The notes below the pieces were generated by a model. That model had not been told where the DNA came from. It worked only from the letters and a program-made list of their open reading frames with translations, and did no database searches. Shown piece by piece: positions 50,257 to 59,816 of a stretch of 64,000 nucleotides of DNA. Origin of the DNA: Arthrobacter sp. ISL-28 (GTDB lineage Bacteria; Actinomycetota; Actinomycetes; Actinomycetales; Micrococcaceae); assembly GCF_018613875.1 (NCBI RefSeq), contig NZ_JAGGPJ010000016.1:62001-126000 (forward strand). Direction: 5' to 3'. A program made the translations under genes and the position numbers. Within the stretch, counting starts at the first letter, position 1. Every line of letters begins with the position of its first letter.

Positions 50257-51297
50257 ATGGCCGATGTGGGGAGTGCATTGAAGCAGCAGGGACCGGGGAA
50301 GCGCCCGACCATTGTTGATGTGGCGCGGGAAGCAGGCGTCTCCCGTGCGCTGGTCTCCCTTGTCCTGCAAGGCTCCCCCAAGGTCAGCGACCAGAAGAAA
50401 CAGGCAGTGGCAGAAGCCATGGCCGCACTCGACTACAGGCCCAGCAACGCGGCACGGTCGCTTGCCAGCGGGCGGACACGCATCGTGGGAGTGCTGCTTG
50501 ATGACCTGGCGAACCCGTGGTTCGTGGAGCTGCTCGACGGGCTGCAGACCATATTCCGCGAAGAAAATCTGCGCATGGTCCTCGGCGACCCCCGGTACCT
50601 CGCCCGGCCCGGCGAAAGCCCGGTGTCCCCGTTCATGGAACTGCGCGTCGACGGCATCGTCATCGCCGGAGACATCCAGCTCGACGAAGACTTGGCGCGC
50701 GCCGCAACGCATACTCCGGCAGTGGTGGTTGGAACCCGCGGATTCGACCTCCCGGCCTCGGACCTCATCACCAACGATGATGCAACCGGCGCACGCCTGG
50801 CAGTCGAACACCTCATCGACCTCGGACACCGCGACATCGCCTACCTCAGCGCGCCCACCGGGTCGGCCGCCCTGCGCGCCCAATCATATGCGGACACCAT
50901 GGCCCGCCACGGCCTCCAGGATTACATCCGCGTGGCGACCACCGACCTGACCGAGCACTCGGGCTTCGAGGCCATGAACGGGCTCCTCGACAGCGGGCGG
51001 CCGCCCACCGCCGTCTTCGCCGCGAACGACATCCTCGCGGTCGGGGCGCTGTCCGCTGCTGACGAGCGGGCCGTCAACGTTCCGGACCAGGTCTCACTCG
51101 TCGGATACGACAACACCTATCTCGCCGGCATCCGGCACCTTTCACTGACTACGGTTGACCCTGTCAGCCGGGAAGTCGGCATCCGCGCCGCCGAACTGCT
51201 GGTCGAGCGCATGGCCGACGCCTCACTGCCGCGACGCTCCGAAATGCTGCCCCCTCGGCTCATCGTCCGCAACAGCACCGCAGCGCCGCGTTCTTAA
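50257..51297 (+). CDS. LacI-family regulator of the sugar porter
   Basis: 346 aa from the ATG at 50257; the frame runs open far upstream but only within the transporter gene. The helix-turn-helix lies at about residues 16-40 (TIVDVAREAGVSRALVSLVL), with the hinge NAARSLASGRT and the effector segments LDDLANPWFVELLDGLQTIF and SLVGYDNTYLAGIRHLSLTT. A TACGCT -10-like box 12 nt before the ATG suggests a very short leader. It most likely represses the upstream transporter through the 48623-48638 palindrome. Followed by a strong terminator. Confidence 0.88.
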   Translation: MADVGSALKQQGPGKRPTIVDVAREAGVSRALVSLVLQGSPKVSDQKKQAVAEAMAALDYRPSNAARSLASGRTRIVGVLLDDLANPWFVELLDGLQTIFREENLRMVLGDPRYLARPGESPVSPFMELRVDGIVIAGDIQLDEDLARAATHTPAVVVGTRGFDLPASDLITNDDATGARLAVEHLIDLGHRDIAYLSAPTGSAALRAQSYADTMARHGLQDYIRVATTDLTEHSGFEAMNGLLDSGRPPTAVFAANDILAVGALSAADERAVNVPDQVSLVGYDNTYLAGIRHLSLTTVDPVSREVGIRAAELLVERMADASLPRRSEMLPPRLIVRNSTAAPRS

Positions 51298-51336
51298 CAG
51301 GCGCCGGGTTCTTACCAAGTACGTGAAGACAAGCGA

Positions 51337-51364
51337 AAGGGGACCGGATCGCTCCGGTCCCCTT
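51337..51364. terminator. Bidirectional terminator hairpin
   Basis: AAGGGGACCGGA (51337-51348) pairs perfectly with TCCGGTCCCCTT (51353-51364), loop TCGC, between the convergent LacI and lipoprotein genes. Confidence 0.9.
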
Positions 51365-51370
51365 GTGTGG

Positions 51371-51712
51371 CTAGGACGGGTTGCAGAACTTGCTGTACGT
51401 CTGGCCCGCGTTCTGGTAGTCGGCCTTCAGGCCCTCGAGTTTTGTGGAGTCTGGGTGCTCTTTCACGGACTCATCCGCGTAGTTCAGGATTGCCTGCAGT
51501 GCAGGCTTCAGGTCGTCGGAGGATACTGCCTCGATGGGACGGATGGCGTTGGCAAGCTTGGTCATTCCGGTCTTGCCCATGCTGCCCGTGGGGCTCGAAA
51601 CAACCACGTTGATCCGATCACAGGTTTCTGCCGTGGTCAGCTTCGGCGAGGCGCAGGCCGAAGCGGAGGCAAGGAGCCCGGCAGCGAGCAAGGCAGTGGT
51701 GAGTTTCTTCAT
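51371..51712 (-). CDS. Small lipoprotein of unknown function
   Basis: 113 aa from the ATG at 51710-51712 (MKKLTTALLAAGLLASASAC), which has a lysine-rich start and lipobox ASAC; the longer frame upstream has no ribosome site. The mature protein is helical with two further cysteines (AETCDRINVV and SKFCNPS) that may form a disulfide. No family recognised; it resembles other short actinobacterial secreted proteins. Single gene ending at a shared terminator. Confidence 0.7.
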   Translation of the reverse strand: MKKLTTALLAAGLLASASACASPKLTTAETCDRINVVVSSPTGSMGKTGMTKLANAIRPIEAVSSDDLKPALQAILNYADESVKEHPDSTKLEGLKADYQNAGQTYSKFCNPS

Positions 51713-51793
51713 GCCTTCCAAAATAGCCGATGGCAGCTGAATATGAGCACATGCAGCCATTCCCGTGACTCACCGGGCTACATCATCCAGCTT

Positions 51794-51830
51794 ATTGTTG
51801 AACAATATCTTGCACGGATTGTTCAACAGT
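51794..51830. promoter_or_regulatory. Two GntR-type sites upstream of the DUF1445 gene
   Basis: ATTGTTGAACAAT at 51794-51806 is a perfect palindrome, and ATTGTTCAACAGT at 51818-51830 is nearly so. The same word occurs at 57718 before pxpA. Centre spacing is 24 bp. Confidence 0.75.
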
Positions 51831-51891
51831 CTGTAAAGTGATCCATGACACCCCTTTGTGACGCCAATCCCCCACTCCCCTGGATGGACTC

Positions 51892-52680
51892 ATGGAAACG
51901 AATCCCGCAACACTCTCGCCGGCCGAGGCACGCGCGCTGTTCCGCGCCGGGCTCGTGACGCCAACCTCCGGGTGGAGCGCCGGCTATGCCCAAGCGAACC
52001 TGATCATAGTGCCCAAAGCGCAGGCGTTCGACGTCCTGCTGTTTGCGCAGCGGAACCCGAAGCCGTGCCCCATCCTCGGAGTGCTCGACGCCGGTGAAAC
52101 CACCGGCGCCCTGCTCGCCGGCGGCGACGTGCGCACCGATGTGCCCAGGTACGTCATTTACGAAAACGGAGTGAAGGTGGACGAACCAACCGACATCAGC
52201 CGCTACTGGCGCGATGATCTGGTGACATTCATCGTGGGCTGCAGCTTCACGTTCGAAGCCGCACTGCAGGAGAACGGCATCAGGGTCGCGCACATCGACC
52301 AGGGAGTGAACGTGCCGATGTACAGCACCTCGGTGCGCTGCGAACCGGCAGGCGCCATGGCCGGGCCCCTCGTCGTCTCCATGCGCCCCATTCCCGCGTC
52401 ACAGGTGGCCGACGCTGTCCGCGTCACCTCCCGGTACCCGGCCGTGCACGGCGCCCCCGTGCATATAGGGAACCCGGCGGAACTGGGGATTCCGGATCTG
52501 TCCCGGCCCGACTTCGGCGACCCGGTCGACATCCCGGCCGGCCACATCCCCGTGTTCTGGGCGTGCGGCGTCACTCCGCAGGCCGCCGTCATGGAGTCCC
52601 GCCCCGCGCTGGCCATCGGACATGCCCCGGGACACATGCTCATCACTGATGCCAGGGACAGCTCGTACCTGGTGCCGTAA
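51892..52680 (+). CDS. DUF1445 putative hydro-lyase (YcsI-like)
   Basis: 262 aa, the usual length of this family. [20 protein letters not shown] at the start, [20 protein letters not shown] with a conserved cysteine near residue 118, and [20 protein letters not shown] near residue 225 are characteristic. Distant relatives include mammalian D-glutamate cyclase, which makes or opens 5-oxoproline, and Bacillus YcsI lies with 5-oxoprolinase genes. Here it shares operators with the pxp operon and adjoins the GntR gene tail to tail (7 bp), so a role in D-glutamate/5-oxoproline chemistry is likely; inference. Confidence 0.85.
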   Translation: METNPATLSPAEARALFRAGLVTPTSGWSAGYAQANLIIVPKAQAFDVLLFAQRNPKPCPILGVLDAGETTGALLAGGDVRTDVPRYVIYENGVKVDEPTDISRYWRDDLVTFIVGCSFTFEAALQENGIRVAHIDQGVNVPMYSTSVRCEPAGAMAGPLVVSMRPIPASQVADAVRVTSRYPAVHGAPVHIGNPAELGIPDLSRPDFGDPVDIPAGHIPVFWACGVTPQAAVMESRPALAIGHAPGHMLITDARDSSYLVP

Positions 52681-52687
52681 GAAGCGC

Positions 52688-53434
52688 CTACGTCGCGCCG
52701 ACTCCGGGCCCGGCGGGAACGGCGGGCTTTGTGTGCCCGGCAGGCTCGGCGGGAATGGCGCCAATGTGCACCAGTAGTTCGTGCTCAGCCTCGTCAAGGT
52801 ACCGGCGAAGCTCGGCGGCCGCCTCCTCGCGCTTCCCGGCCCGGATCTGCGCCACCAATGCTATGTTCCGGTCCACGTAATGGCTGTGGAAGTCCGGTGT
52901 GGTGGCCATGGCATGGAACACCAGGCGCATTTCGGCCAGGACCTTTTCCATCAGCTCCTGCAGTGAGGCACTCCCGGAGAGGGCCACCAGAGCCTTGTGC
53001 AACTCCTGGTTGGCATCCGCCATGCCCTGCACCGACCCGGCGGCCTTCGCCTCCCGAGCCTTGGCGATGATGGCATCGAAGCTGTCCAGCGTCTCGGCGG
53101 AGGCCTCACCCCACAGGACGGCGGCGGGCTCGATCAGCCGCCGCACGCGGTAAATTTCCCGGACGTCCTCGGCACCGGGTGCGGCAACATAAACGCCCCG
53201 GTTCGGGATGCGCTGCACCACGGACTCGCCCGCAAGGACCGTAAAGGCCTCGCGCAGGGTGTTCCGGGAGACGCCAAGCGCTTCCGACAGCTTCTGCTCG
53301 GACAGCTTGGTCCCCGGCGGCAGTTGCCCGGCGGAGATGCGCGAACGCAGCACTCCTGCAACCCAGGCGCCTGTGTGGGCGTGGGTGGCGTGGCCGCCCT
53401 CGGCGAATCCTTGGAGTGCAGCGTTCATCGGCAT
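52688..53434 (-). CDS. GntR-family (FadR/FCD) regulator of the 5-oxoproline cluster
   Basis: 248 aa. Winged helix at about residues 20-85 (VAGVLRSRISAGQLPPGTKL, LGVSRNTLREAFTVLAGESV), then an FCD domain with ANQELHKALVALSGSA and HYVDRNIALVAQI. TAGATT lies 6 nt before the ATG at 53434, so the message is probably leaderless. It sits between the DUF1445 gene and the biotin carboxylase gene, and the ATTGTTCAACAAT sites on both flanks of the cluster are its probable targets. The inducer may be 5-oxoproline or glutamate. Confidence 0.85.
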   Translation of the reverse strand: MPMNAALQGFAEGGHATHAHTGAWVAGVLRSRISAGQLPPGTKLSEQKLSEALGVSRNTLREAFTVLAGESVVQRIPNRGVYVAAPGAEDVREIYRVRRLIEPAAVLWGEASAETLDSFDAIIAKAREAKAAGSVQGMADANQELHKALVALSGSASLQELMEKVLAEMRLVFHAMATTPDFHSHYVDRNIALVAQIRAGKREEAAAELRRYLDEAEHELLVHIGAIPAEPAGHTKPAVPAGPGVGAT

Positions 53435-53482
53435 CGTTCCAATCTATCTAAAGATTGCCCCTTCTACCCGATGCTCGCCGGC

Positions 53483-55219
53483 CTAGCCGATGCTCGCCAA
53501 GACCTCTCCACGTCCGACGGCGGTTCCCGGCTCCTGCTGGCCCCGCGTCAGCGTGCCGCTACGGTGGGCGGGCACGACGGTTTCCATCTTCATCGCCTCG
53601 AGCACGGCGATGGGCTGTCCGGCCTTTACGGTGTCACCGGACTCGGCGAGCCACTTCACGAGTGAGCCGGACATCGGCGAGGCGAGGTCGGCGTCGTCCT
53701 CTTCTTCTGCATCAGTCAGGTGGTGACCGGCGGATCCTCCCCCGCCGCTCATCAGGGCTTCATAAAGCCGGGCGGGAAGACCCAGCTGCACGGCCTTGCC
53801 GTCCAGTTCCACCGTGAAGGTGTTCCGGGCGGCACCCGGTGCGCTGCGCGCAATTTCCGGCGACGCGGCAAGGGGTTCGGCAAACTCATTCTCAATCCAC
53901 GTGGTGTGGACGCCCAGCCCGCCCTCCGCTGTGAACGCCGGGTGGCGGATCACGGCACGGTGGAACGGCAGGACAGTGGGCAGCCCCTGGATCCGCATCT
54001 CGTCCAGCGCGGCCCTGGCCCGGCGGAGGGCCTGCGGCCTGTCCTCGCCGTGGACGATCAGCTTGGCCAGCAGGGAGTCGTACTCGCCCGGTACCACGGA
54101 CCCGGAACGGACGCCGGAGTCAACGCGGATGCCGGGGCCGGTGGGGGCTTCAAAGACTTCGACGGTGCCGGGCCCGGGGAGGAAGCCCCGCGCGGGGTCC
54201 TCGGCGTTGAGCCGGAACTCGATGGCGTGGCCCCTGGGTTCAGGGTCCGAGGTCAGCGTCAGAACTTCCCCGGAAGCAATCCGGAACTGCTCACGGACCA
54301 GGTCCACTCCGGACGTCTCTTCCGTCACGGGATGCTCCACCTGCAGGCGGGTGTTGACCTCCAGGAAGGAGATGATCCCGTCCTTGCCCACGAGGAACTC
54401 GACCGTCCCGGCCCCGTGGTAGTCGGCCTCCCGGCAGATGGCTTTGGCCGACTCGTGGATCAGGGAGCGCTGCGCCGGCGTGAGGAACGGAGCCGGTGCT
54501 TCCTCGACGAGCTTTTGGTTGCGGCGCTGCAGCGAGCAGTCCCGGGTGCCGAGAACCACCACGTTGCCATGGGTGTCGGCAATAACCTGGGCCTCCACGT
54601 GCCGCGGCTGGTCCAGGAATCGTTCCACGAAGCACTCACCGCGGCCAAACGCCACCGTGGACTCTCGAACGGCCGACTCGAACGCGTCTTCCACGTCCTC
54701 GAGCCGCCGGGCCACTTTCAGTCCCCGGCCGCCTCCGCCGAAAGCGGCCTTGATGGCCACGGGCATGCCGTATTCCCGGGCGAACGCCAGCACTTCCTCG
54801 GCGTTTGCCACTGGACCATCGGAGCCCGGCACCAGCGGGGCTCCGGCGCGGACGGCGATGTCCCGCGCTGTCACCTTGTTGCCCAGATCCCGGATGGACT
54901 GCGCGGAAGGGCCGATCCAGGTCAGGCCGGCGTCAATCACGGCCTCGGCAAAGTCGGCGTTCTCGGAGAGGAATCCGTAGCCGGGGTGGACGGCGTCGGC
55001 ACCGGCACGGCGGGCCACCTCGAGCAGCTTGGCGATGTCGAGATAGGTCTCGCCCCCGGACGTTCCGCCCAGTGCGTAGGCCTCGTCCGCGATCCGGACA
55101 TGCTGGGCGTCAGCGTCGGGGTCGGAGTACACGGCCACGGACTGCAGCCCTGCGTCGGAGCACGCGCGGGCGATGCGCACCGCGATCTCGCCGCGATTGG
55201 CAATCAGGACTTTTTTCAT
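53483..55219 (-). CDS. Biotin carboxylase-biotin carboxyl carrier fusion
   Basis: 578 aa. Residues about 1-445 are a complete biotin carboxylase ([16 protein letters not shown] at the start, ATP-grasp loop [31 protein letters not shown]). The C-terminal about 75 residues are a biotinyl domain with the lysine in [11 protein letters not shown]. It carboxylates its own biotin from bicarbonate and ATP. No carboxyltransferase is encoded nearby. It overlaps the PxpB-PxpC fusion gene by ATGA and is last in the operon. Such genes often accompany 5-oxoprolinase clusters, but their role there is not settled. Confidence 0.88.
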   Translation of the reverse strand: MKKVLIANRGEIAVRIARACSDAGLQSVAVYSDPDADAQHVRIADEAYALGGTSGGETYLDIAKLLEVARRAGADAVHPGYGFLSENADFAEAVIDAGLTWIGPSAQSIRDLGNKVTARDIAVRAGAPLVPGSDGPVANAEEVLAFAREYGMPVAIKAAFGGGGRGLKVARRLEDVEDAFESAVRESTVAFGRGECFVERFLDQPRHVEAQVIADTHGNVVVLGTRDCSLQRRNQKLVEEAPAPFLTPAQRSLIHESAKAICREADYHGAGTVEFLVGKDGIISFLEVNTRLQVEHPVTEETSGVDLVREQFRIASGEVLTLTSDPEPRGHAIEFRLNAEDPARGFLPGPGTVEVFEAPTGPGIRVDSGVRSGSVVPGEYDSLLAKLIVHGEDRPQALRRARAALDEMRIQGLPTVLPFHRAVIRHPAFTAEGGLGVHTTWIENEFAEPLAASPEIARSAPGAARNTFTVELDGKAVQLGLPARLYEALMSGGGGSAGHHLTDAEEEDDADLASPMSGSLVKWLAESGDTVKAGQPIAVLEAMKMETVVPAHRSGTLTRGQQEPGTAVGRGEVLASIG

Positions 55220-56910
55220 GGCTGGGTTCCTTCGGAAACGGTGCCGCTCACGGCTGACACTCGGGGACTGTAACGATCAAGAGGGTTCAGGGTTTCGGGA
55301 TCCACGATGGAGAACCGCACGCGGTGTCCTGGGGGCAGTTGCGCCGCGTCCGGAAGGTCCTCAGGCACGACGACGGCGATCACCGGATAGCCACCCGTCA
55401 CCGGGTGGTCGGCCAGGAACAGGACCGGATGCCCGTTCGGCGGCACCTGCAAGGCGCCCGCAACGGCGCCCTCGCTGGGCAACTCGCCCTCGCGGCTGCG
55501 CTCCAGAGGCCGGCCCGCCTCACTAGAACTGCTGTCCGCAGGCGCGAGGCGCACACCGATCCGGTTGGACTGTTCTGTGACCAGCCAGTCCTGGCTGGTC
55601 AGGACGTTAAGGGCCTCCGGGGGGAACCAGTCGTCGCGGGGGCCCAGCGTCACGCGAAACACGGCGGCCGACGGTCCGCTGTTGAGTGTGGCTGCCTCAG
55701 GGACACCTACCGGCCTGACTCCGGCCACCCGGGCCACTGGCAGGAAGGTTCCGGCGGTCAGCGGGGCAGGCCCTATTCCCGACATTGAATCGCTGGAACG
55801 GCTGCCGAGCACCGGAGGCACGTCCACGCCGCCACGCACCGCGAGATAACTCCGCAGCCCTGCGGACGGGGACCCCACACTCAGGATTTCACCGTCGAGC
55901 AGGGCAAAGGGGGCGCACATGGCTGGCCGCCGCAGGAGCGCCTGGGCGGAATCGCGGATCTCGAGTCCGGCCGGCGCGCCGGCCACGGCCATCACCTGGT
56001 CTCCGCGGGCGGACACGGCCAACCCGCCCAGAAGGTTTTCGACGACGGCGGCACCTGGCTCATTTCCCACGAGCCGATTGGCCTGACGCGCCGACCTCTG
56101 GTCAGCAGCTCCGGATGAGGAAACACCAAGGTCACCGAAGCCGGGCCTCCCGAGATCCTGCACGAGGGACTGAAGCCCTGCAGCCACGACGGCCAGCCCG
56201 GATGCGCCGGCTGCGTCGGCGGGGTGGGCGGCGCCGGGGGCGTGCTCTGTGGGGGTCTGTCCTCTGGTGCTGCTGTTCCGGAGCGAAAGCGATTCCCGCA
56301 CGGCGACGTAGCGGACATTGTCCCCTGGGCGAACCAAGGCAGGAGATTCCCGCTCGAGATCCCACATGACGGCAGCAGTCCGTCCGATGAGTTGCCAGCC
56401 GCCCGGCGACTGCCGGGGGTAAACGGCGGAAAATGCCCCGCCCAGGGCCACCGATCCGGCGGGTACAACGGTCCGGGGAGAGCTGCGGCGAGGAACGTCC
56501 AGTGAGTCGTTTTCACCCACCATGTATGTGAAGCCTGGGGCAAAACCGCCGAACGCCCCGGTCCACAACTGCCCTGTGTGCGCCGCAACGACGCCGTCGG
56601 CACCCAACCCGGACAGCCTGCCCACCTCTGCGAGATCCTCGCCGTCGTACATCACCTCAATGGTGACTTCACGGCCGGCGGCCTCTTGCCGCACGTCAAC
56701 GTCGAGGTGCGGGATTGTCTCGCGGGCGCTTCTGGTGTGGGCTCGAGAGGCGAACTTCACCAGCACGGTGGCGGCTGCAGCAACGGCGTCGAGCTGTCCC
56801 GGAAGGGGCTCGGCCTGCAGCCGGTGATGCAGGGCCAGCACGGAGGCGAGGTCGGTCAGCTCAACGAGCACAGCGCGGGGCCCGGCCCAGCGGATGCCGG
56901 TGATGCTCAT
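55216..56910 (-). CDS. pxpBC: Fused 5-oxoprolinase subunits B and C (PxpB-PxpC; KipI-KipA type)
   Basis: 564 aa. Residues about 1-210 are the PxpB/AHS1 domain ([19 protein letters not shown] near residue 85, [13 protein letters not shown], then [19 protein letters not shown]). Residues about 235-550 are PxpC/AHS2 ([40 protein letters not shown], then [20 protein letters not shown] and [20 protein letters not shown]). With PxpA it forms the ATP-dependent prokaryotic 5-oxoprolinase that opens 5-oxoproline to glutamate. Overlaps both neighbours by four bases. The fusion order B-C is seen in other actinobacteria. Confidence 0.88.
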   Translation of the reverse strand: MSITGIRWAGPRAVLVELTDLASVLALHHRLQAEPLPGQLDAVAAAATVLVKFASRAHTRSARETIPHLDVDVRQEAAGREVTIEVMYDGEDLAEVGRLSGLGADGVVAAHTGQLWTGAFGGFAPGFTYMVGENDSLDVPRRSSPRTVVPAGSVALGGAFSAVYPRQSPGGWQLIGRTAAVMWDLERESPALVRPGDNVRYVAVRESLSLRNSSTRGQTPTEHAPGAAHPADAAGASGLAVVAAGLQSLVQDLGRPGFGDLGVSSSGAADQRSARQANRLVGNEPGAAVVENLLGGLAVSARGDQVMAVAGAPAGLEIRDSAQALLRRPAMCAPFALLDGEILSVGSPSAGLRSYLAVRGGVDVPPVLGSRSSDSMSGIGPAPLTAGTFLPVARVAGVRPVGVPEAATLNSGPSAAVFRVTLGPRDDWFPPEALNVLTSQDWLVTEQSNRIGVRLAPADSSSSEAGRPLERSREGELPSEGAVAGALQVPPNGHPVLFLADHPVTGGYPVIAVVVPEDLPDAAQLPPGHRVRFSIVDPETLNPLDRYSPRVSAVSGTVSEGTQP

Positions 56911-57665
56911 GCAAAGCTCCGCACGGTTACTCCGGCGCTTTCGAGTCCGGCCCGGACGGCGGCCGCCATGGCCACAGACCCTGCAGTGTCGCCGTGCACG
57001 CAGATGCTGTCTGCCCGGACGTCCAGTACTGAACCGTCGCGGGCGACGATTTTGCGCTCGGTGGCCAGCCGGACCATGTTCTCGGTGATGGCCGCATGGT
57101 CGTGCAGCACGGCACCTTCCTCGCGGCGGGACACGAGCGTGCCGTCGGGATTGTAGGCGCGGTCCGCGAACGCTTCGGAGAGGCCGCGGAGGCCGCGTGC
57201 CTCAGCTTTTTGCAGGGCCAGAGAGCCCGGCAGGAGCAGCAGGGGAAATCCGGGGCTGAAGGCGTGCACTGCGTCCACCACAGCCTGCGCGTGGACCTCG
57301 TGGTGCACGATGGCGTTGTAGAGCGCGCCATGGGGCTTGACGTATTTGATCTCGGAACCGGCAACGTGGGCCAGGGCCTGCAGGGCGCCGAGCTGGTACA
57401 GAATGTCGTCCGCCAGTTCCGTTGCGGAGCAGTCCAGAAAGCGACGGCCGAAACCGGCGAGATCCCGGTAGCCCACGTGTGCGCCTATGGTCACGCCGGC
57501 GGCCACCGCGTCGCGGCACGTCCGGGCAATCGTGCTGGGATCGCCGGCGTGGAAGCCGCACGCCACGTTGGCACTGGAGACGTACCGGAACACTGCTGCG
57601 TCGTCGCCCATGGTCCAGTTGCCGAAGGATTCTCCGACGTCGCTGTTCAGATCGATGAAAGGCAT
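56907..57665 (-). CDS. pxpA: 5-oxoprolinase subunit A (LamB/YcsF family)
   Basis: 252 aa. The start [20 protein letters not shown], then [17 protein letters not shown] and [20 protein letters not shown], is the family signature. PxpA acts with PxpB and PxpC in ATP-dependent 5-oxoproline hydrolysis in the cytoplasm. First gene of the pxpA-pxpBC-carboxylase operon, with four-base overlaps. The perfect ATTGTTCAACAAT site lies 52 bp upstream, next to the probable promoter. Confidence 0.9.
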   Translation of the reverse strand: MPFIDLNSDVGESFGNWTMGDDAAVFRYVSSANVACGFHAGDPSTIARTCRDAVAAGVTIGAHVGYRDLAGFGRRFLDCSATELADDILYQLGALQALAHVAGSEIKYVKPHGALYNAIVHHEVHAQAVVDAVHAFSPGFPLLLLPGSLALQKAEARGLRGLSEAFADRAYNPDGTLVSRREEGAVLHDHAAITENMVRLATERKIVARDGSVLDVRADSICVHGDTAGSVAMAAAVRAGLESAGVTVRSFA

Positions 57666-57717
57666 GTGACCCTCGTCTCAGGTTGGATTCTTCAACCATC
57701 ATGCCTGAAATTTAAAG

Positions 57718-57730
57718 ATTGTTCAACAAT
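57718..57730. promoter_or_regulatory. GntR-type operator upstream of pxpA
   Basis: ATTGTTCAACAAT is a perfect odd-length palindrome, identical in arms to the sites at 51794 and 51818. A further GGTTG...CAACC pair lies at 57681-57697. Confidence 0.8.
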
Positions 57731-57768
57731 ATTCTTACAGTCGGTCCAAAGCTCTTGATCCCGGCGTT

Positions 57769-58650
57769 CTAGTCTGCCTGTTCGTTGATGACCTCCAGCA
57801 CGCGGTGGAGTGCCGGATTGCGGGAGTTGCGCATCCAGATGGCGTGGAGCTCCACAGGATCTACGTCAAAGCCGCCCAGCTCGATATATTCCACCCCTTC
57901 AATGCCCAGAACTGTCGCTGACTGGGGCACAAGTGCAACGCCGCGGCCTGCGGCAACGAGAAAGATCATGGTCAGAATCTGGCTGACGGTGTGCACGAAC
58001 GTCCGGTGCGAGGACACCAGGCTGATCACCAGGTCGTAGAAGTAGCGGGCCTGCGTGGGCGAGTGCATGATGAGGCCCTCACCGTGCAGGTCCTCCGCCG
58101 TCAGCTGCCGGTTGAGTTGCGTCAAGCGGTGCCCTGAGGGAACTGCCACCATGATCGGTTCGCGAAACAGCAGGCGGGAACCGAACAGCTCGTCGTCAAA
58201 CGGCGGACGCGCCAGCCCAAGGTCGATGTCACCGCTGATCAGCGCCGCCGTCTGGTCCTTGGTGACCATCTCCCTCAGGTCGATGTCCACATCGGGCAGC
58301 GCCCCGGAAATTTCATTTAGGAGGGCACCGAGGAGTCCGAACGTGGAGGCGGCGGTAAATCCAATCCGGACGGAGCCGGCGGATCCCGCGGAGATCCGGC
58401 GAGCCAGGCCCGGGGCGGCCTCGGCGAGCTCCAACAGCTTGAGCGCATCCGCCAGGAAGGCCGATCCGGCGGCCGTCAGGGCGACTCCGCGGTTGTCGCG
58501 GTCAAACAGCTGCACCCCGATGGCCTTTTCCAGTTTCTGGATCTGCCGGCTCAAGGGCGGCTGGGTCATGTTGAGGCGGGCGGCAGCACGGCCAAAATGC
58601 AGCTCTTCTGCGACGGCCACGAAGCCGCGTAGCTGTTCCAGGGAATACAT
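57769..58650 (-). CDS. LysR-family regulator of the glucarate cluster
   Basis: 293 aa. The N-terminal helix-turn-helix (LRGFVAVAEELHFGRAAARL, then NMTQPPLSRQIQKLEKAIGV) is intact, followed by a substrate-binding effector domain (GSVRIGFTAASTFGLLGALL). It is divergent from the TctC transporter gene. A 40-bp element in the gap is repeated before the kdgD-like gene, so this protein is the likely activator of both rightward units, responding to an aldarate. Confidence 0.88.
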   Translation of the reverse strand: MYSLEQLRGFVAVAEELHFGRAAARLNMTQPPLSRQIQKLEKAIGVQLFDRDNRGVALTAAGSAFLADALKLLELAEAAPGLARRISAGSAGSVRIGFTAASTFGLLGALLNEISGALPDVDIDLREMVTKDQTAALISGDIDLGLARPPFDDELFGSRLLFREPIMVAVPSGHRLTQLNRQLTAEDLHGEGLIMHSPTQARYFYDLVISLVSSHRTFVHTVSQILTMIFLVAAGRGVALVPQSATVLGIEGVEYIELGGFDVDPVELHAIWMRNSRNPALHRVLEVINEQAD

Positions 58651-58660
58651 AATACCGAGA

Positions 58661-58717
58661 GGGTATCACGCAATGCATTAATGACCTTGGACAGGCATTG
58701 CTGACGAACTCTAATCT
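58661..58717 (+). promoter_or_regulatory. LysR-type control element and promoter of the tct-gud operon
   Basis: The 40 bp at 58661-58700 (GGGTATCAC...ATGCATTAATG...CTTGGACAGGCATTG) match 63775-63814 at 30 positions. A -35-like TTGGAC (58687) and -10-like TAATCT (58712) follow. It begins 11 bp upstream of the LysR start, so it can control both directions. Confidence 0.75.
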
Positions 58718-58799
58718 TCAGTAGCAGCCCTGGGAGTGACGGAATTCACGGGCGCACGACTTCCGCTCCCCCCAGCGGCAAACATTCAAAGGAGAATTC

Positions 58800-59816
58800 A
58801 TGATCAAGTCGGCATTCACACGTCGGTCCCTTCTGGCTACGGGGTCTGGCCTGGCCCTCGCCCTCGCCCTGACCGCCTGCGGCGGCAACGTCGCAGGCAC
58901 CGGCTCGTCAGCGGACGCGAGCAAATTCCCGTCTGGCCCGGTCACTCTCACCATCGGCGCCGACCCCGGCGGAAGCACGGACCTGATCGGCCGTGCACTG
59001 GCTGAGAACGCCAGCGGACCCCTCGGAGCTCCGATTCCCGTCGTCAACAAGCCGGGCGCGAACGGCGCGCTGGCCACGAAGGAAGTCGGCGGCGCGAATC
59101 CGGACGGACAGTCGCTCGTCATCCTGAACGCCTCCCTGTTCGCCATCACCCCGCTGGCCGTGTCCGCCGGTGAGACGGTACAGATCGAGGACTACGAGGT
59201 CATCACCGGAATCTCCCAGGACGACTACGTCCTGGTCTCCAATGCAAGCTCCGGCATGAAGACCATGGATGACCTGACCAAGGCAGGCAAGAAGTTCAAC
59301 TTCGCCACAACCGGCGTCGGAACCGGCAGCCAGCTGGCGCAGGCCCTGCTGTTCAAGCAGGCGAAGATCGACGGCACCGACGTTCCTTTCGACGGCGGTT
59401 CCCCCGCCATGACGGCGCTCCTCGGAAACCAGGTTGATCTGGCGACGATCCAGCTCGCCGAAGCCATGCCCCAGATCAAGGCCGGCAAGCTCAACCCGAT
59501 CGTGGTCTTTTCGAAGGAACGCAACCAATACCTGCCCGACACCCCCACCGCCGTCGAGGCCGGCTACGACGTCCCGGTGTCCCAGTTCCGCGCAGTGGCG
59601 GCCCCGAAGGGCACTCCCGAAGCTGTCGTGACGAAGCTGCGTGAGTCCTTCAAGAAGGCGTTCGAATCCGACGCCTACAAGGCCTTCAACAAGCAGAACC
59701 TCTTCACTGCTGCAGAGATCGACGGCGACCAGGTCGCCAAAGACTGGGCCGCCGACGCGGCCAAGTACAAGGAGCTGACCGTGAAGTACAACGTCGACCT
59801 TGGCGGCGGCAAGTGA
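58800..59816 (+). CDS. Tripartite tricarboxylate transporter substrate-binding protein (TctC type)
   Basis: 338 aa; the ATG at 58800 follows AAGGAGAA. A signal peptide with a twin-arginine-like TRRSLLATGS and lipobox LTACGG. The mature part has the TctC features GADPGGSTDLIGRALAENAS, VVNKPGANGALATKEV and DVPFDGGSPAMTALLGNQVD. It binds an organic acid outside the membrane for the TctAB permease encoded next. The glucarate dehydratase in the same operon suggests an aldarate substrate. Confidence 0.88.
   Translation: MIKSAFTRRSLLATGSGLALALALTACGGNVAGTGSSADASKFPSGPVTLTIGADPGGSTDLIGRALAENASGPLGAPIPVVNKPGANGALATKEVGGANPDGQSLVILNASLFAITPLAVSAGETVQIEDYEVITGISQDDYVLVSNASSGMKTMDDLTKAGKKFNFATTGVGTGSQLAQALLFKQAKIDGTDVPFDGGSPAMTALLGNQVDLATIQLAEAMPQIKAGKLNPIVVFSKERNQYLPDTPTAVEAGYDVPVSQFRAVAAPKGTPEAVVTKLRESFKKAFESDAYKAFNKQNLFTAAEIDGDQVAKDWAADAAKYKELTVKYNVDLGGGK

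Noticed and set aside
53483-55219. Acetyl-/propionyl-CoA carboxylase alpha subunit of fatty acid synthesis
   Set aside because: No carboxyltransferase is adjacent, and the gene is translationally coupled to the 5-oxoprolinase fusion under a shared operator, so a general fatty-acid role is less likely.
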